Part shown: positions 8,718 through 16,657 of the stretch, piece after piece
How the letters are laid out: each line of letters starts with the position of its first letter
Position numbering within the stretch: the first letter of the stretch is position 1
DNA from: Chloroflexota bacterium
GTDB lineage: Bacteria > Chloroflexota > Dehalococcoidia > Lucifugimonadales > UBA1127
DNA length: 35,598 nt
Reading direction: 5' to 3'
NCBI GenBank assembly: GCA_026713825.1
Contig: JAPONS010000012.1
Location: 1-35,598, forward strand
Position numbers and translations under genes: made by a program
The notes under the pieces: model-generated
The model's database searches: none
What the model saw: only the letters and a program-made list of their open reading frames with translations
Told to the model about the DNA's origin: nothing

Positions 8718-9977
8718 CTAGCACGCGTACGAGATGTGTCCCGGGTACTGTGAGTCCTCGGCATTGCGGTACCAGCAGTCGTAGGAGTTGTAGGCTTCCA
8801 GATAACGCTGATACGCCTGATTCAACGTGTTGTAGGCGGCATCCGAATATACCGTACATATGCCGATATTTCGATGGCAACCGTGGGCCTGCCGCAGGTC
8901 TTGATAGGCGTCTCTGGCGGTGACGTAGGTAGACTTGGCGGCGTTCACGTTGTTTCGGAGGGTGGCGTTAGCCGGTCTGGTGTTCTTGTGGACTTCGATG
9001 ATGTAGCCGTTTACGGCGGTGTGGGGGACCCAGCAGCCGTCGGGGCCGCTGTTGGCGTCGCCCTGCGGCCAATAGAAGTGGACGCCGCCGCTCACCTTGA
9101 TGTCCATCACCCGATGCGCGGTGTTGCTGTTACTTGGCTCATCACTCCAGCAAGCGCGGCTCTGAAAGCTGATGGTTGCGCCGATGACGATGTTCTCCGG
9201 CTGAAAGTCGTGAAGCCACGTGGCTGTGTCCAGGCAGGTCAACTTCGGCTCCATGCTACCAGTGCAAAGAAGCCCGAGGACCCTCTCCGATTGCTGAGAG
9301 AGAATGAGGGGCCTCCGCCGCTCCTCCAGCTGGGCGATCTCTGTGCGGAGGTTGCCCGCCTGCGTCTCCAGCGTCTCGACGGTGCCAGCGGCTTTGGTCA
9401 AGGCGGTGTGTTCCGCATCCAAGCCGGCGTACCGGGTGTTGAGGGTCTGATGGGACACCTGCAACTCCTCATAGGACCCCTGTAATTCCTGGTGGGAGCC
9501 TTGCAGTGTCTGGTGGGACGCTTGCAGGTCCTGATGGACGACTTGCAACGCTTCATGCCGGGCCCCAAGTTGCCGGTTGGCGTCCGCTAGTTGCTCGTGG
9601 GCACTCTTCAAATGGTCGTACTCTTGCGTCAGTACGGTCTTCTCGTGCGCCAAGGTGCGGTTCTCCTCCGAGAGTTCATGCACTTCGATACGCAACCCGT
9701 CCCGTTCCGTTCCGACTTGAGCCAAACCCCTGGCGAGGGCGTCGCGCTCCGCAACCAGTGCGTTCCGCTGCTTGGCGAGAGTATCGAAGTCGGCAGCCAA
9801 GGCGTTGTGCGTCTCGATGCTGGCCACGAGGTCAGTATTGGACTGCACGAGGGCGCTCCGGGTTTCGCGCAGATCGACGTTGGCCTGGTCGAGTTCCCGG
9901 AACAGGTAGCCGGCGGTGAAGCCGAGGAACAGCAGCACGGCGAGGGCGGCGGCAGCAGGGATGGGGATGCGTCTCAT
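8718..9977 (-). CDS. Membrane-anchored coiled-coil protein with ER/archaeal-type signal peptidase domain
   Basis: 419 aa. CAGGAG lies 8 nt before the ATG. Architecture: a transmembrane anchor (8-27); a long Gln/His/Glu/Leu coiled coil (about 28-225) with seven exact heptads starting at Leu144, 151, 158, 165, 172, 179 and 186 (LQASHQT, LQGSHQE, LQGSYEE, LQVSHQT); a catalytic-looking domain (about 230-330); and a Tyr/Cys-rich helical tail. The catalytic domain follows S26B signal peptidase order: GSMEP with nucleophile Ser241, VIGATISFQ (the VGDIV strand), AHRV with His288, QGDAN at 305-309, Asp313, then VPHTAVNGYIIEV. A Ser-His-Asp set rather than Ser-Lys makes it ER/archaeal-like. Eight cysteines suggest extracytoplasmic disulfides. 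Substrate unknown; it may process or only bind proteins. Confidence 0.75.
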   Translation of the reverse strand: MRRIPIPAAAALAVLLFLGFTAGYLFRELDQANVDLRETRSALVQSNTDLVASIETHNALAADFDTLAKQRNALVAERDALARGLAQVGTERDGLRIEVHELSEENRTLAHEKTVLTQEYDHLKSAHEQLADANRQLGARHEALQVVHQDLQASHQTLQGSHQELQGSYEELQVSHQTLNTRYAGLDAEHTALTKAAGTVETLETQAGNLRTEIAQLEERRRPLILSQQSERVLGLLCTGSMEPKLTCLDTATWLHDFQPENIVIGATISFQSRACWSDEPSNSNTAHRVMDIKVSGGVHFYWPQGDANSGPDGCWVPHTAVNGYIIEVHKNTRPANATLRNNVNAAKSTYVTARDAYQDLRQAHGCHRNIGICTVYSDAAYNTLNQAYQRYLEAYNSYDCWYRNAEDSQYPGHISYAC

Positions 9978-10050
9978 GGTGATTGCTCCTGTAATTCATG
10001 CGGAGGATGATGGTGCGGCGCCACGGGCGGTGGGGGTGCAGGAGGCATGG

Positions 10051-10132
10051 CCCTTCGACAGGCTTAGGGCGAACAGGGCGGCGGGCGCTATCGCGCGCCC
10101 GTTCATGCTTCGATTTCCCTCAGCACGAACGG
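10051..10132. repeat. Paired dispersed repeats
   Basis: CCCTTCGACAGGCTTAGGGC at 10051-10070 (unit to about 10078), then a palindromic unit at 10099-10132 whose outer arms CCGTTC...GAACGG and inner ATGCTTCGA/CTCAGCAC belong to the widespread bacterial TTCGTG..GAGCTTGTCGAA..CATGAAC repeat type. They fill the gap between two minus-strand genes. Confidence 0.6.
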
Positions 10133-10147
10133 CCCCGGCGCGGGTGG

Positions 10148-10459
10148 CTAGCCGGACGCCACCCAGATGCCGCCGTCCTCCACTTTGACGGGGAAGCGGG
10201 GGATGCCGGGGTCGTAGGGGGAGACCTTGACGTAATTGCGGATGTTAAAGGCGATGCTGTGGCCGGCGCAGACGATTTCCTCGCCGTCCAGGAAGCCGGC
10301 GTGCAGGGGCCAGCTGGCGTGGGGGCACTCGTTGCTGACGGCGACGACCTCGCCGTCCACGTTGGCGAGGCAGATCTCGTAGCCGTGGGCCTCGGCGCGC
10401 ATGAGCTCGCCGGGGGGCAAGTCGGACAGGTCGGCGACGCGGACGTAGTCTTCGGCCAA
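10148..10459 (-). CDS. Small Rieske [2Fe-2S] ferredoxin
   Basis: 103 aa from a TTG start, chosen because AAAGGAG lies 8 nt upstream; the open frame continues 22 codons further upstream without a good ribosome-binding site. Single Rieske domain: CPHASWPLH carries the first Cys-x-His pair and CAGH the second, about 17 residues later. It therefore binds a two-Cys/two-His cluster and would act as a soluble electron carrier, as in multicomponent oxygenases of the NirD/BphF/CarAc type. It resembles the protein at 11459-11770 in length and layout, and the two flank the cobalamin gene. Partner oxygenase not identified; the Rieske oxygenase at 24631 is one candidate. Confidence 0.85.
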   Translation of the reverse strand: MAEDYVRVADLSDLPPGELMRAEAHGYEICLANVDGEVVAVSNECPHASWPLHAGFLDGEEIVCAGHSIAFNIRNYVKVSPYDPGIPRFPVKVEDGGIWVASG

Positions 10460-10550
10460 GGCGGCGCTCCTTTGGTGTTGTTTGCCCAAGGATAGCAAAT
10501 CCTGGAGCTTCCACGCGAGCATCATGGTTGGCGGCGGGGCGGCTGGATTC

Positions 10551-10600
10551 CGTCCGCCGCCTCCGCAGCAGGGCTTTCGCGGGAATGACGTCGGCGGCGG
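10551..10600. repeat. Degenerate GATTCC...GGGAATGACG hairpin repeat
   Basis: CTGGATTCCGTCCGCC and CTTCGCG...GGGAATGACG-like arms are split by extra sequence. It is a decayed member of the family seen intact at 1151 and 35434. Located in the divergent gap between the TTG-start Rieske gene and cobO. Confidence 0.4.
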
Positions 10601-10661
10601 GGACGGGCATGACAGTTGACGGGGGCTGAGTGGCGCCGCACCATTGGCGCATGGGAAACGG

Positions 10662-10691
10662 GTGGGCGTGACACATTCTGTGACGTCCCAC
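10662..10691 (+). promoter_or_regulatory. Near-perfect hairpin upstream of cobO
   Basis: GTGGG-CGTGACA and TGTGACGTCCCAC pair with one bulged base and one mismatch around a CATTC loop, 50 bp before the cobO start. It could be an operator palindrome or an RNA stem. No canonical B12-riboswitch elements were found around it. Confidence 0.35.
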
Positions 10692-10740
10692 GCAGGTCAT
10701 TTTGTAGCTGAAACCGGCACGTAAAGCGAGGAGACGCGGC

Positions 10741-11325
10741 ATGACTCAGGATGCGCATGGAGATGCACATGAGGCGGGCGCCGAGGCTCGCACGGGCAGG
10801 CGCGGGGCTACGGGGCTGGTCATCGTGAACACGGGGAACGGCAAGGGCAAGACGACTGCTGCTCTCGGCGTGCTGCTGCGCGCTTGGGGGCGCGGGATGA
10901 ACGTGCGAATGTTTCAGTTCATCAAGAACACGGGGTCGCGCTACGGCGAGCAGCGGGCGGCGGAGAAGATCGGGCTCGACATCAGCGCGCTGGGCGACGG
11001 GTTCACGTGGCTCTCCAAGGACCTGGACCACTCGGGCGAGCTGGCAGCGGAGCAGTGGGCGAACTGCAAGGAGGCTATCCTGCACGGCGGCCACGATGTC
11101 GTAGTGATGGACGAGCTCACGTACGCGCTGCAGTTCGGGTGGGTTTCAACGGACGAGCTTATAGATACGCTGAAGCAGCGCCCACCTACGATGCACGTCA
11201 TCATCACGGGCCGGGACGCTCCGGAGACGCTGGTCGACTATGCCGACCTGGTGACAGAGATGCGGGAGATCAAGCACCCCTTCGCGGAGAAGGGCATCAA
11301 GGCGCAGCCGGGGATCGAGTTCTAG
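10741..11325 (+). CDS. cobO: Corrinoid (cob(I)yrinic acid a,c-diamide) adenosyltransferase
   Basis: 194 aa. Transfers the 5'-deoxyadenosyl group from ATP to reduced corrinoid, making the coenzyme B12 form. CobO/BtuR type, shown by the N-terminal P-loop GNGKGKTT (32-39), the motif MFQFIKNTGSRYGE, the DVVVMDELTYAL Walker-B-like block and the VIITGRDAPETLVDYADLVTEM segment. The C-terminus ends in the family pattern KHPFAEKGIKAQPGIEF. The ATG is preceded by GAGGAG. No other cobalamin genes are in the window, so its role may be salvage. It sits between two Rieske ferredoxins, which could supply the electrons that Co(II) reduction needs (inference). Confidence 0.93.
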   Translation: MTQDAHGDAHEAGAEARTGRRGATGLVIVNTGNGKGKTTAALGVLLRAWGRGMNVRMFQFIKNTGSRYGEQRAAEKIGLDISALGDGFTWLSKDLDHSGELAAEQWANCKEAILHGGHDVVVMDELTYALQFGWVSTDELIDTLKQRPPTMHVIITGRDAPETLVDYADLVTEMREIKHPFAEKGIKAQPGIEF

Positions 11326-11360
11326 CTACGGCGCGCAGCTACCGGCCCTCCCCTTCCCCC

Positions 11361-11388
11361 TGGATACCGGCTTTCGCCGGTATGGAGA
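11361..11388. repeat. Palindromic repeat, empty form
   Basis: TGGATACCGGC-TTTC-GCCGGTATGG: a perfect ACCGGC/GCCGGT stem with a 4-nt loop. It is the empty counterpart of the module-bearing copy at 35538-35586. Confidence 0.65.
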
Positions 11389-11458
11389 GTGGGGCGGGGC
11401 TCGGCAGTAAGGCGGGCGGCTACCAGGTCCGCCCTTACAGGATGTGGAGGAACTGTAG

Positions 11459-11770
11459 CTAGCCGAGGTCCACGAGGACGTCGTCACCCTCCACCTTGCA
11501 GGGGAAGGTTGCGGCCCGTTCTTCCGGCACGCCTGTGCGCTGGCCGTTCTTGACGCTGTAGAAGTGGCTGTGGCCCGGGCACTCGACGCAATCGTCCTCG
11601 AGAATGCCCTCGTGGAGGGCCCAGCCCTCGTGCGGGCAGAAATTGTCGAGGGCGTAGAACTCGCCGTCCAGGTTCGCGATCATGACTTCAACGTCGCCCA
11701 CCTTGGTCATAGCCAGCATTCCCGGCTTGATGGCGGATGCCTGGGCGACTTTCACGTAGTTCTCCGGCAT
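11459..11770 (-). CDS. Small Rieske [2Fe-2S] ferredoxin
   Basis: 103 aa from the ATG preceded by GGAGG; a longer frame exists upstream but lacks support. Cluster ligands are in CPHEGWALH (Cys, His) and CPGH (Cys, His). The N-terminus ENYVKVAQ and the middle IANLDGEFYALDN match the paralogue at 10148 (EDYVRVAD; LANVDGEVVAVSN), though overall identity is only moderate. Expected to be a cytoplasmic electron carrier of the nitrite-reductase-small-subunit/biphenyl-ferredoxin type. It converges on cobO. Confidence 0.87.
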   Translation of the reverse strand: MPENYVKVAQASAIKPGMLAMTKVGDVEVMIANLDGEFYALDNFCPHEGWALHEGILEDDCVECPGHSHFYSVKNGQRTGVPEERAATFPCKVEGDDVLVDLG

Positions 11771-11880
11771 GGAAGACCTCCGATTTTCACATACTGCGGC
11801 CCTTACGATAGCAATTGGGGCCACTCCAGTGCAACGGGAATCGGGCTAACTTGGCGATGACGAATACGTTTTCAATAGCA

Positions 11881-11913
11881 AATGACAGGACGGGAGCCGC
11901 CAATGACAGGACG
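11881..11913 (+). repeat. Two direct repeats AATGACAGGACG
   Basis: The 12-bp sequence occurs at 11881-11892 and 11902-11913, exactly 21 bp apart (two helical turns), about 110 bp before the protease lipoprotein gene. Spacing on one DNA face is typical of activator or response-regulator sites. The regulator is unknown. Confidence 0.4.
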
Positions 11914-12024
11914 AAAGGGCGGATTCCAGCTTTGAGAGGGGAAAAGGACATGTGTCCAAGTCAAATGAAAATCAAAAGCAATACAAACGCTCTACATCAA
12001 AATCAGCTACGGGAGCGTAAAACC

Positions 12025-13323
12025 ATGAGCGCAGGGATAGTTTTCTACATAGGAGCCGCCCTCGTCTTCCTCATAGCGGCCTGCAGCCCTTCCGATGAGG
12101 GAAGGCAACCGGAGGGCGCCTCGGCTGCAGCGCCGCCAGAGCCCACGCCGATCACTATCGCGGCGCCGGCTGTCACAGATACGACAGTCGACATCGTAGC
12201 ACTCGATGCGCCAGTGGTCGAAAACGTCACAGAGGCTGTCACAGTTGAGCCGCAGCTTGACGCCATGGACATTGTCGCAGCCAGGGAAGAGGTGCTGTCG
12301 CGTATCTACGAGGAGTCTTTGCCGTCCGTCGTATACGTACGCGTCGTCCACCGCCTCGACCCCGAAGACACACAGTTTGGCCGCGACTCCTTCGGCGGGA
12401 TTCCCCGCGGACCCCTTGACGAGTACCAGCACGGGGCAGGTTCGGGCTTCGTATGGGACGAGGAGGGGCACATCCTCACGAACTGGCACGTGGTCGAGGG
12501 CTCCGACAGTGTGAGCGTCGCCTTCCACGACGGCCAAGAGTACGACGCGGAGTTCCTGGGCGGAGACCCGGACTCAGACCTCGCCATCCTGAGGATAGAC
12601 CCGACGCTCCGGGACTTGGAGCCGCTGCCGCGCGGCGACCTGGACGGTCTCCGCGTGGGGCAGCTAGCGCTGGCCATCGGCAGCCCGTTTGGGCAGGACT
12701 TCACGCTGACCAGCGGCATCGTGAGCGCTCTTGGGCGGACGATACGCAGCGGGAGCGGCCCGTACTCCATTCCGCTGGTGGTCCAGACCGACGCGCCCAT
12801 CAACCCCGGCAACTCCGGCGGGCCGCTGCTGGACCGGCTTGGACAGGTGATCGGCATCAACACGCAGATCATCAGCAACTCCGGGTCCAATTCCGGCGTG
12901 GGCTTCGCGGTGCCAGTTGATATCGCGGAGCAGGTCGTACCCGACCTGATCGAGCACGGCAAGTACGAGTACGCCTGGCTGGGCATCAGCGGGGCGACGC
13001 TGACTTCCGACGCGGTCGAATACATCGGGCTGCCCGAGGGCACACGGGGGGTGCTCGTCATCAGGGCGATCGAGGACGGGCCTGCGAGTGAGGCCGGCAT
13101 TGAGGGCGGCGACGAAGAGGTCACGCTCGAAGGCGAGGACCTGACGATTGGGGGCGACGTCATCACAGGCATAAACGGCGAGGAAATCCGGGAGATGCAC
13201 GACCTGATCTCCTATCTGGTGGAGAACTCCCGGCCGGGCGACGAGATCACGCTGGACATCGTGCGTGACGACGGGGAGACGGTGACCCTTACGGTCACCC
13301 TCGGCACTCGCCCGGAGAACTAG
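12025..13323 (+). CDS. HtrA/DegP-type serine protease, lipoprotein
   Basis: 432 aa from the ATG that begins a lipoprotein signal: hydrophobic core then IAAC, with Cys20 the lipidation site. GGGAG lies about 10 nt upstream. A low-complexity Ala/Pro/Thr linker (21-75) precedes a trypsin-like domain with the triad His155 (TNWHVVEG), Asp185 (DSDLAIL) and Ser264 (PGNSGGPLLD). One PDZ domain follows (about 315-428; GVLVIRAI, GGDVITGINGEEI). It would act outside the membrane in quality control of misfolded envelope proteins. The PDZ carries an unusual acidic insertion (EGGDEEVTLEGEDL). Followed by its own terminator. Possible stress control through the 21-bp-spaced repeats upstream. Confidence 0.92.
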   Translation: MSAGIVFYIGAALVFLIAACSPSDEGRQPEGASAAAPPEPTPITIAAPAVTDTTVDIVALDAPVVENVTEAVTVEPQLDAMDIVAAREEVLSRIYEESLPSVVYVRVVHRLDPEDTQFGRDSFGGIPRGPLDEYQHGAGSGFVWDEEGHILTNWHVVEGSDSVSVAFHDGQEYDAEFLGGDPDSDLAILRIDPTLRDLEPLPRGDLDGLRVGQLALAIGSPFGQDFTLTSGIVSALGRTIRSGSGPYSIPLVVQTDAPINPGNSGGPLLDRLGQVIGINTQIISNSGSNSGVGFAVPVDIAEQVVPDLIEHGKYEYAWLGISGATLTSDAVEYIGLPEGTRGVLVIRAIEDGPASEAGIEGGDEEVTLEGEDLTIGGDVITGINGEEIREMHDLISYLVENSRPGDEITLDIVRDDGETVTLTVTLGTRPEN

Positions 13324-13343
13324 CAAATCCGGCACCCCACCTC

Positions 13344-13378
13344 AAGGGAGGGCTGTTCCAGGGGGGCAGCCCTCCTTT
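13344..13378 (+). terminator. Rho-independent terminator of the protease gene
   Basis: AAGGGAGGGCTG pairs with CAGCCCTCCTTT (12 bp with one G-T pair) around an 11-nt loop, then TCCTTAT. Its stem sequence nearly equals that of the next terminator at 14722. Confidence 0.75.
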
Positions 13379-13516
13379 CCTTATAACGACAAGGCAATGG
13401 CGGGCCAACCATACTACGCAATGGAACCAACATGTCCCAAACTGTGTCTTTTTCTATGAGGGGGCCACGGGACAAGCACAGCCCCAAGGCTGAAAATCAC
13501 CCGACGAGGTGACGTG

Positions 13517-14695
13517 ATGAACCGCAATGTCAGAACATTCTTGCTCGCTACCGCAGTGGCGCTTCTGCTGTTGGCGGCGGCGTGCGGCGGCGGGCCGGCA
13601 ACCAACCCGACGGCCACCGTGACCGCCGAGGTGACCTCCGGCAAGGAGCCGAATGCGTCCGTCCGCGGCACCGTGACGTACAGGGAGCGCATCCCGCTGA
13701 CGCCGGGCGCGTGGCTGGAGGTCGATCTGCGGGACACGTCGCTGCAGGACGTTGCATCCGTGCTTATCGCCAGGCAGACCATCGAGGACCCGGGGCAGGT
13801 GCCGATCGCCTTCGAGGTCGAGTACAACCGGGACGACATCGACGACCGCAACACGTATTCCGTGGAGGTGCGGATCATCGAGGCCGACGGGCGGCTGGCG
13901 TTCACCAACGACACGGCCTACGACGTCATCACGCGCGGCAACCCGGACCGCGTTGACATTCCGCTGGTGCTGGTGCAGCCGCCGCCGGACCTTGCCGCGC
14001 AGGTCGATGGCGACCACCGCACGTGGGTGGAGCGGCCGCCGCAGGTCATCCGCGCCTACCACTTCCAGGAGTTTGGTGACAGCTACGTCCGCATCGAGTT
14101 CTACCAGTCCACGGTGGAGAACTGCTCCCGCCCCGGCAGCCAGGGCCTGGAGGTCAGGGGAAGGGAGATCGCGGCGACGCTGACGCTGCAGCAACCGCCC
14201 GACGTGCCGTGGGACACGGGCTGCGCGGCGGAGTTCGTGGAGCTGGACACCATCGAGTACATCTCCGGCGGGCTCGCGCCCGGCGAGCCGTACACAATCA
14301 CGGTGAACGGCGAGGCTGTCAGCACATTCACCCTTCCGGACGAGCGGTTGGGGAATACGGTCATCGCGGAGTCGCCCGTGCAGCGCGTCGAGGTGATGGA
14401 GATGGAGAGCAATCCCGTCCAGTTCGCGCTGCAGGTGGTCTCCGGCAGGCCGTCAGGAAGCTGCACGCAGCACAACGGATACGAGATCGTACGGAGGAAC
14501 GACAACACCATCAACGTGCGCATCACACATCACCAGGTCGCCGACCGGGACGCGATGTGCACCGCGGACTTCCCCATCGAGGAGACGGTCGTGCTGCTGG
14601 GGACGTTCGAGGCGGGCGTGGAATACACGGTCACGGTGAACGGCGAGCCGCTGTCTGAGTACGGCGGGCCGGCCAAGGTGGTTGTGGGCAAGTAG
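13517..14695 (+). CDS. YbaY-domain lipoprotein with two repeated C-terminal domains
   Basis: 392 aa from the ATG with GAGGTG upstream; an adjacent GTG one codon earlier is possible. The lipoprotein signal ends at Cys23. Residues about 38-140 match the YbaY/YscW lipoprotein domain (VRGTVTYRERIPLTPGAWLEV; LQDVASVLIARQTI; PIAFEVEYNRDDI). The remainder is two related beta-rich units, each holding two cysteines and ending in a shared pattern: PYTITVNGEAVSTF (about 254-267) and EYTVTVNGEPLSEY. The cysteines suggest one disulfide per unit. Likely located at the outer face of the membrane; role unknown. Its terminator resembles that of the neighbouring protease, suggesting parallel origin. Confidence 0.8.
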   Translation: MNRNVRTFLLATAVALLLLAAACGGGPATNPTATVTAEVTSGKEPNASVRGTVTYRERIPLTPGAWLEVDLRDTSLQDVASVLIARQTIEDPGQVPIAFEVEYNRDDIDDRNTYSVEVRIIEADGRLAFTNDTAYDVITRGNPDRVDIPLVLVQPPPDLAAQVDGDHRTWVERPPQVIRAYHFQEFGDSYVRIEFYQSTVENCSRPGSQGLEVRGREIAATLTLQQPPDVPWDTGCAAEFVELDTIEYISGGLAPGEPYTITVNGEAVSTFTLPDERLGNTVIAESPVQRVEVMEMESNPVQFALQVVSGRPSGSCTQHNGYEIVRRNDNTINVRITHHQVADRDAMCTADFPIEETVVLLGTFEAGVEYTVTVNGEPLSEYGGPAKVVVGK

Positions 14696-14721
14696 CGCAA
14701 GCGGAGTCGCTAAACTGAGTC

Positions 14722-14762
14722 GACAAGGGAGGGCTGCCTACAGGGGCAGCCCTTTGTCTTTC
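14722..14762 (+). terminator. Rho-independent terminator of the YbaY lipoprotein gene
   Basis: GGGCTGCC pairs with GGCAGCCC, flanked by GACAA/TTGTC arms, then TTTCTCC. It shares the AAGGGAGGGCTG arm with 13344-13378. It may also serve the convergent antiporter gene. Confidence 0.7.
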
Positions 14763-14810
14763 TCCTTCCCGCGGCTCGGCGCCTGACATGGGCAGGCTTC
14801 AAGCACAGGG

Positions 14811-16547
14811 TCACGCGGAGCGGCCGGTGGAATCGGCGTCCGCGGGTGGGAGGAAGCGGAGCTCTGCGCGCAGGCGGTCCACCAACGCTTCCACCTCAGC
14901 GCCGTCGGTCCTGTAGCGGTACAGTGAGTGGCGCAGGGCTTCAAGCGCCCCCTCCAGCTCCGGCCAGACCACCTCCGCAACGCCCAGCCGCTTGAGCCGC
15001 TCGCCCTCCTCGCGCTGACGGACCAGGGTCACCGTGTCAAGGCCGGGGTTCATGGCGAGGGCGTTGTGCGTCGTGAGCCACGTCGCAACCGGGTCGGTGA
15101 CGCAGACCACGAGGAGCCGGGCGTAGCGCACGCTGGCAGCCTCCAGCACGCGCTCGTTGTGGCTGTCGCCGTGGAGGACAGTCATGCCGCGCTCCCGCCA
15201 CTGGCGGAGGATGTTGGGGTCGAGGTCTATGGCGATGAATGGAACGTGATGCTCATTGAGAACCTCCGCCACCAGCGTGCCGACGCGTCCGAGGCCGCAT
15301 ACGACGGCGTGGCCCCGCATGTGGTGGATGCGGGTCTCGAACTCGGGGCGGCCGAGGCGGTAGGGACGGAAGGACCTGTAACGGGAGCTCACCGCCGCCA
15401 GCGCAGCGGCGCCGCCCGACATAACGCCCGGGGTCAGCGCCATTGTGATCACGGCGGATACGATGACCAGCGAGAAGAGCTCATCCCCAACGATGTCGAA
15501 CTGCAGCGCGGTGGCAGCCAGAAGGAAGCTGAACTCTCCGATCTGCATCATTCCAAAGCCTACCAGAAACGCGGTATGCGGCAGGTAGCCGAACGCTCGG
15601 CCAATGACCGTCGTGACGCCGAACTTTCCCACCAACACCACAGCGACGATGGCCAGCACGGGCACGGGGTCCTGCATGATGTACGCCGGGTCTGTGAGCA
15701 TGCCCAGAGACACGAAGAACAAGGCGGCGAAGGTGTCGCGGAGCGGGGTGATCTCGGCCAGGGCGCGGTGGCCGAAATCGGACTCGCTGAGCAGGACACC
15801 GGCCACGAAGGCGCCGAGGGCGGCCGAGAGGCCGGCGATGCTGGTGAGGCCAGCGGTTGTGAAGGAGATGGCCACCAGGGAGAGGATGAAAATCTCGCGG
15901 GAGCCAAGCTGCGTGACGCGGTGGAGGAGCCACGTCAGCACGCGGCCGCCGAGGAGGGCCATGCCGCCAAGAACGGCGGCCGCCTTCAGCAGGCCGATCG
16001 CGAGCTCGGTGAGGAGGCCGCCGCCCTCGCCGCCGAGGGCGGGCAGGATGGCGATCATCGGGATGAAGGCGAGGTCCTGCACGAGGAGCATTCCCGTGAG
16101 GATGCGGCCGTGAAGGCTGAGGAGCTCGCCGCGGTCGTTCAGGGTCTTCAGGACGACCATCGTGCTGCTGAGGGAGATGGCAAAGGCCAGCGTGAGGGCG
16201 CTGGCGACGTCGAGGTCGAGGAGGAGGCCGACGCCGTAGCCGATGGCACCCATGCACGCGACCTGCGCAAGGGTGCCGAAGACGGCGATGTTGCGGAGCT
16301 TCACCACGTCGCGGAAGGAGACCTCGACGCCGACGGCGAAGAGCAGGAGGATGACGCCGAACTCGGCCAGGGACTCCACCGTCTCCTGGTTGCCGATCAC
16401 CTCGAGAACGTGCGGCCCGATGATCATGCCGGCGGCCAGGTAGCCGACGATGACGGGCAGGCGGAGCAGCCGCGCGGCCAGGGAGCCGGCGAAGGCGGCT
16501 GCGAAGATGATGACGATATCCCAAAAGAGGGAAAGCTCGTGGGGCAT
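14811..16547 (-). CDS. CPA2-family cation/proton antiporter with RCK domain (KefB/KefC-like)
   Basis: 578 aa, with GGAGG before the ATG. Residues 1-385 hold about 12 membrane segments of the Na+/H+ exchanger fold, including LPVIVGYLAAGMIIGP (30-45), LAEFGVILLLFAVGVE and the conserved VQDL at 156-159. Residues 412-535 form a TrkA-N/RCK domain with GLGRVG (418-423) and an acidic residue after the second strand (IDLD), so NAD(H) or a similar nucleotide would bind. Expected role: K+ or Na+ efflux against protons, gated by nucleotide. The last 40 residues are charged and may extend the cytoplasmic domain. Ion specificity cannot be read from the sequence. Confidence 0.92.
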   Translation of the reverse strand: MPHELSLFWDIVIIFAAAFAGSLAARLLRLPVIVGYLAAGMIIGPHVLEVIGNQETVESLAEFGVILLLFAVGVEVSFRDVVKLRNIAVFGTLAQVACMGAIGYGVGLLLDLDVASALTLAFAISLSSTMVVLKTLNDRGELLSLHGRILTGMLLVQDLAFIPMIAILPALGGEGGGLLTELAIGLLKAAAVLGGMALLGGRVLTWLLHRVTQLGSREIFILSLVAISFTTAGLTSIAGLSAALGAFVAGVLLSESDFGHRALAEITPLRDTFAALFFVSLGMLTDPAYIMQDPVPVLAIVAVVLVGKFGVTTVIGRAFGYLPHTAFLVGFGMMQIGEFSFLLAATALQFDIVGDELFSLVIVSAVITMALTPGVMSGGAAALAAVSSRYRSFRPYRLGRPEFETRIHHMRGHAVVCGLGRVGTLVAEVLNEHHVPFIAIDLDPNILRQWRERGMTVLHGDSHNERVLEAASVRYARLLVVCVTDPVATWLTTHNALAMNPGLDTVTLVRQREEGERLKRLGVAEVVWPELEGALEALRHSLYRYRTDGAEVEALVDRLRAELRFLPPADADSTGRSA

Positions 16548-16657
16548 GCGCTATTCCTCCGCTACGGGAACAGAAGGGCCATCAGAGGGACGCCGGAAAG
16601 CTGCCATGGTAGAGGACGGGACATGGCGCGGCAAGGAAGGGGCCGTCAGGGGCGGCG

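Noticed and set aside
9405-9550. Short regular DNA repeats resembling an array
   Set aside because: They are 21-bp coding repeats for coiled-coil heptads within the gene at 8718-9977, not a CRISPR array; no spacers exist.
10526-10740. Cobalamin riboswitch before cobO
   Set aside because: A GGGAAACGGGTG stretch looks partly similar, but the B12 box and the conserved core segments in the right order are absent; only a simple hairpin is present.
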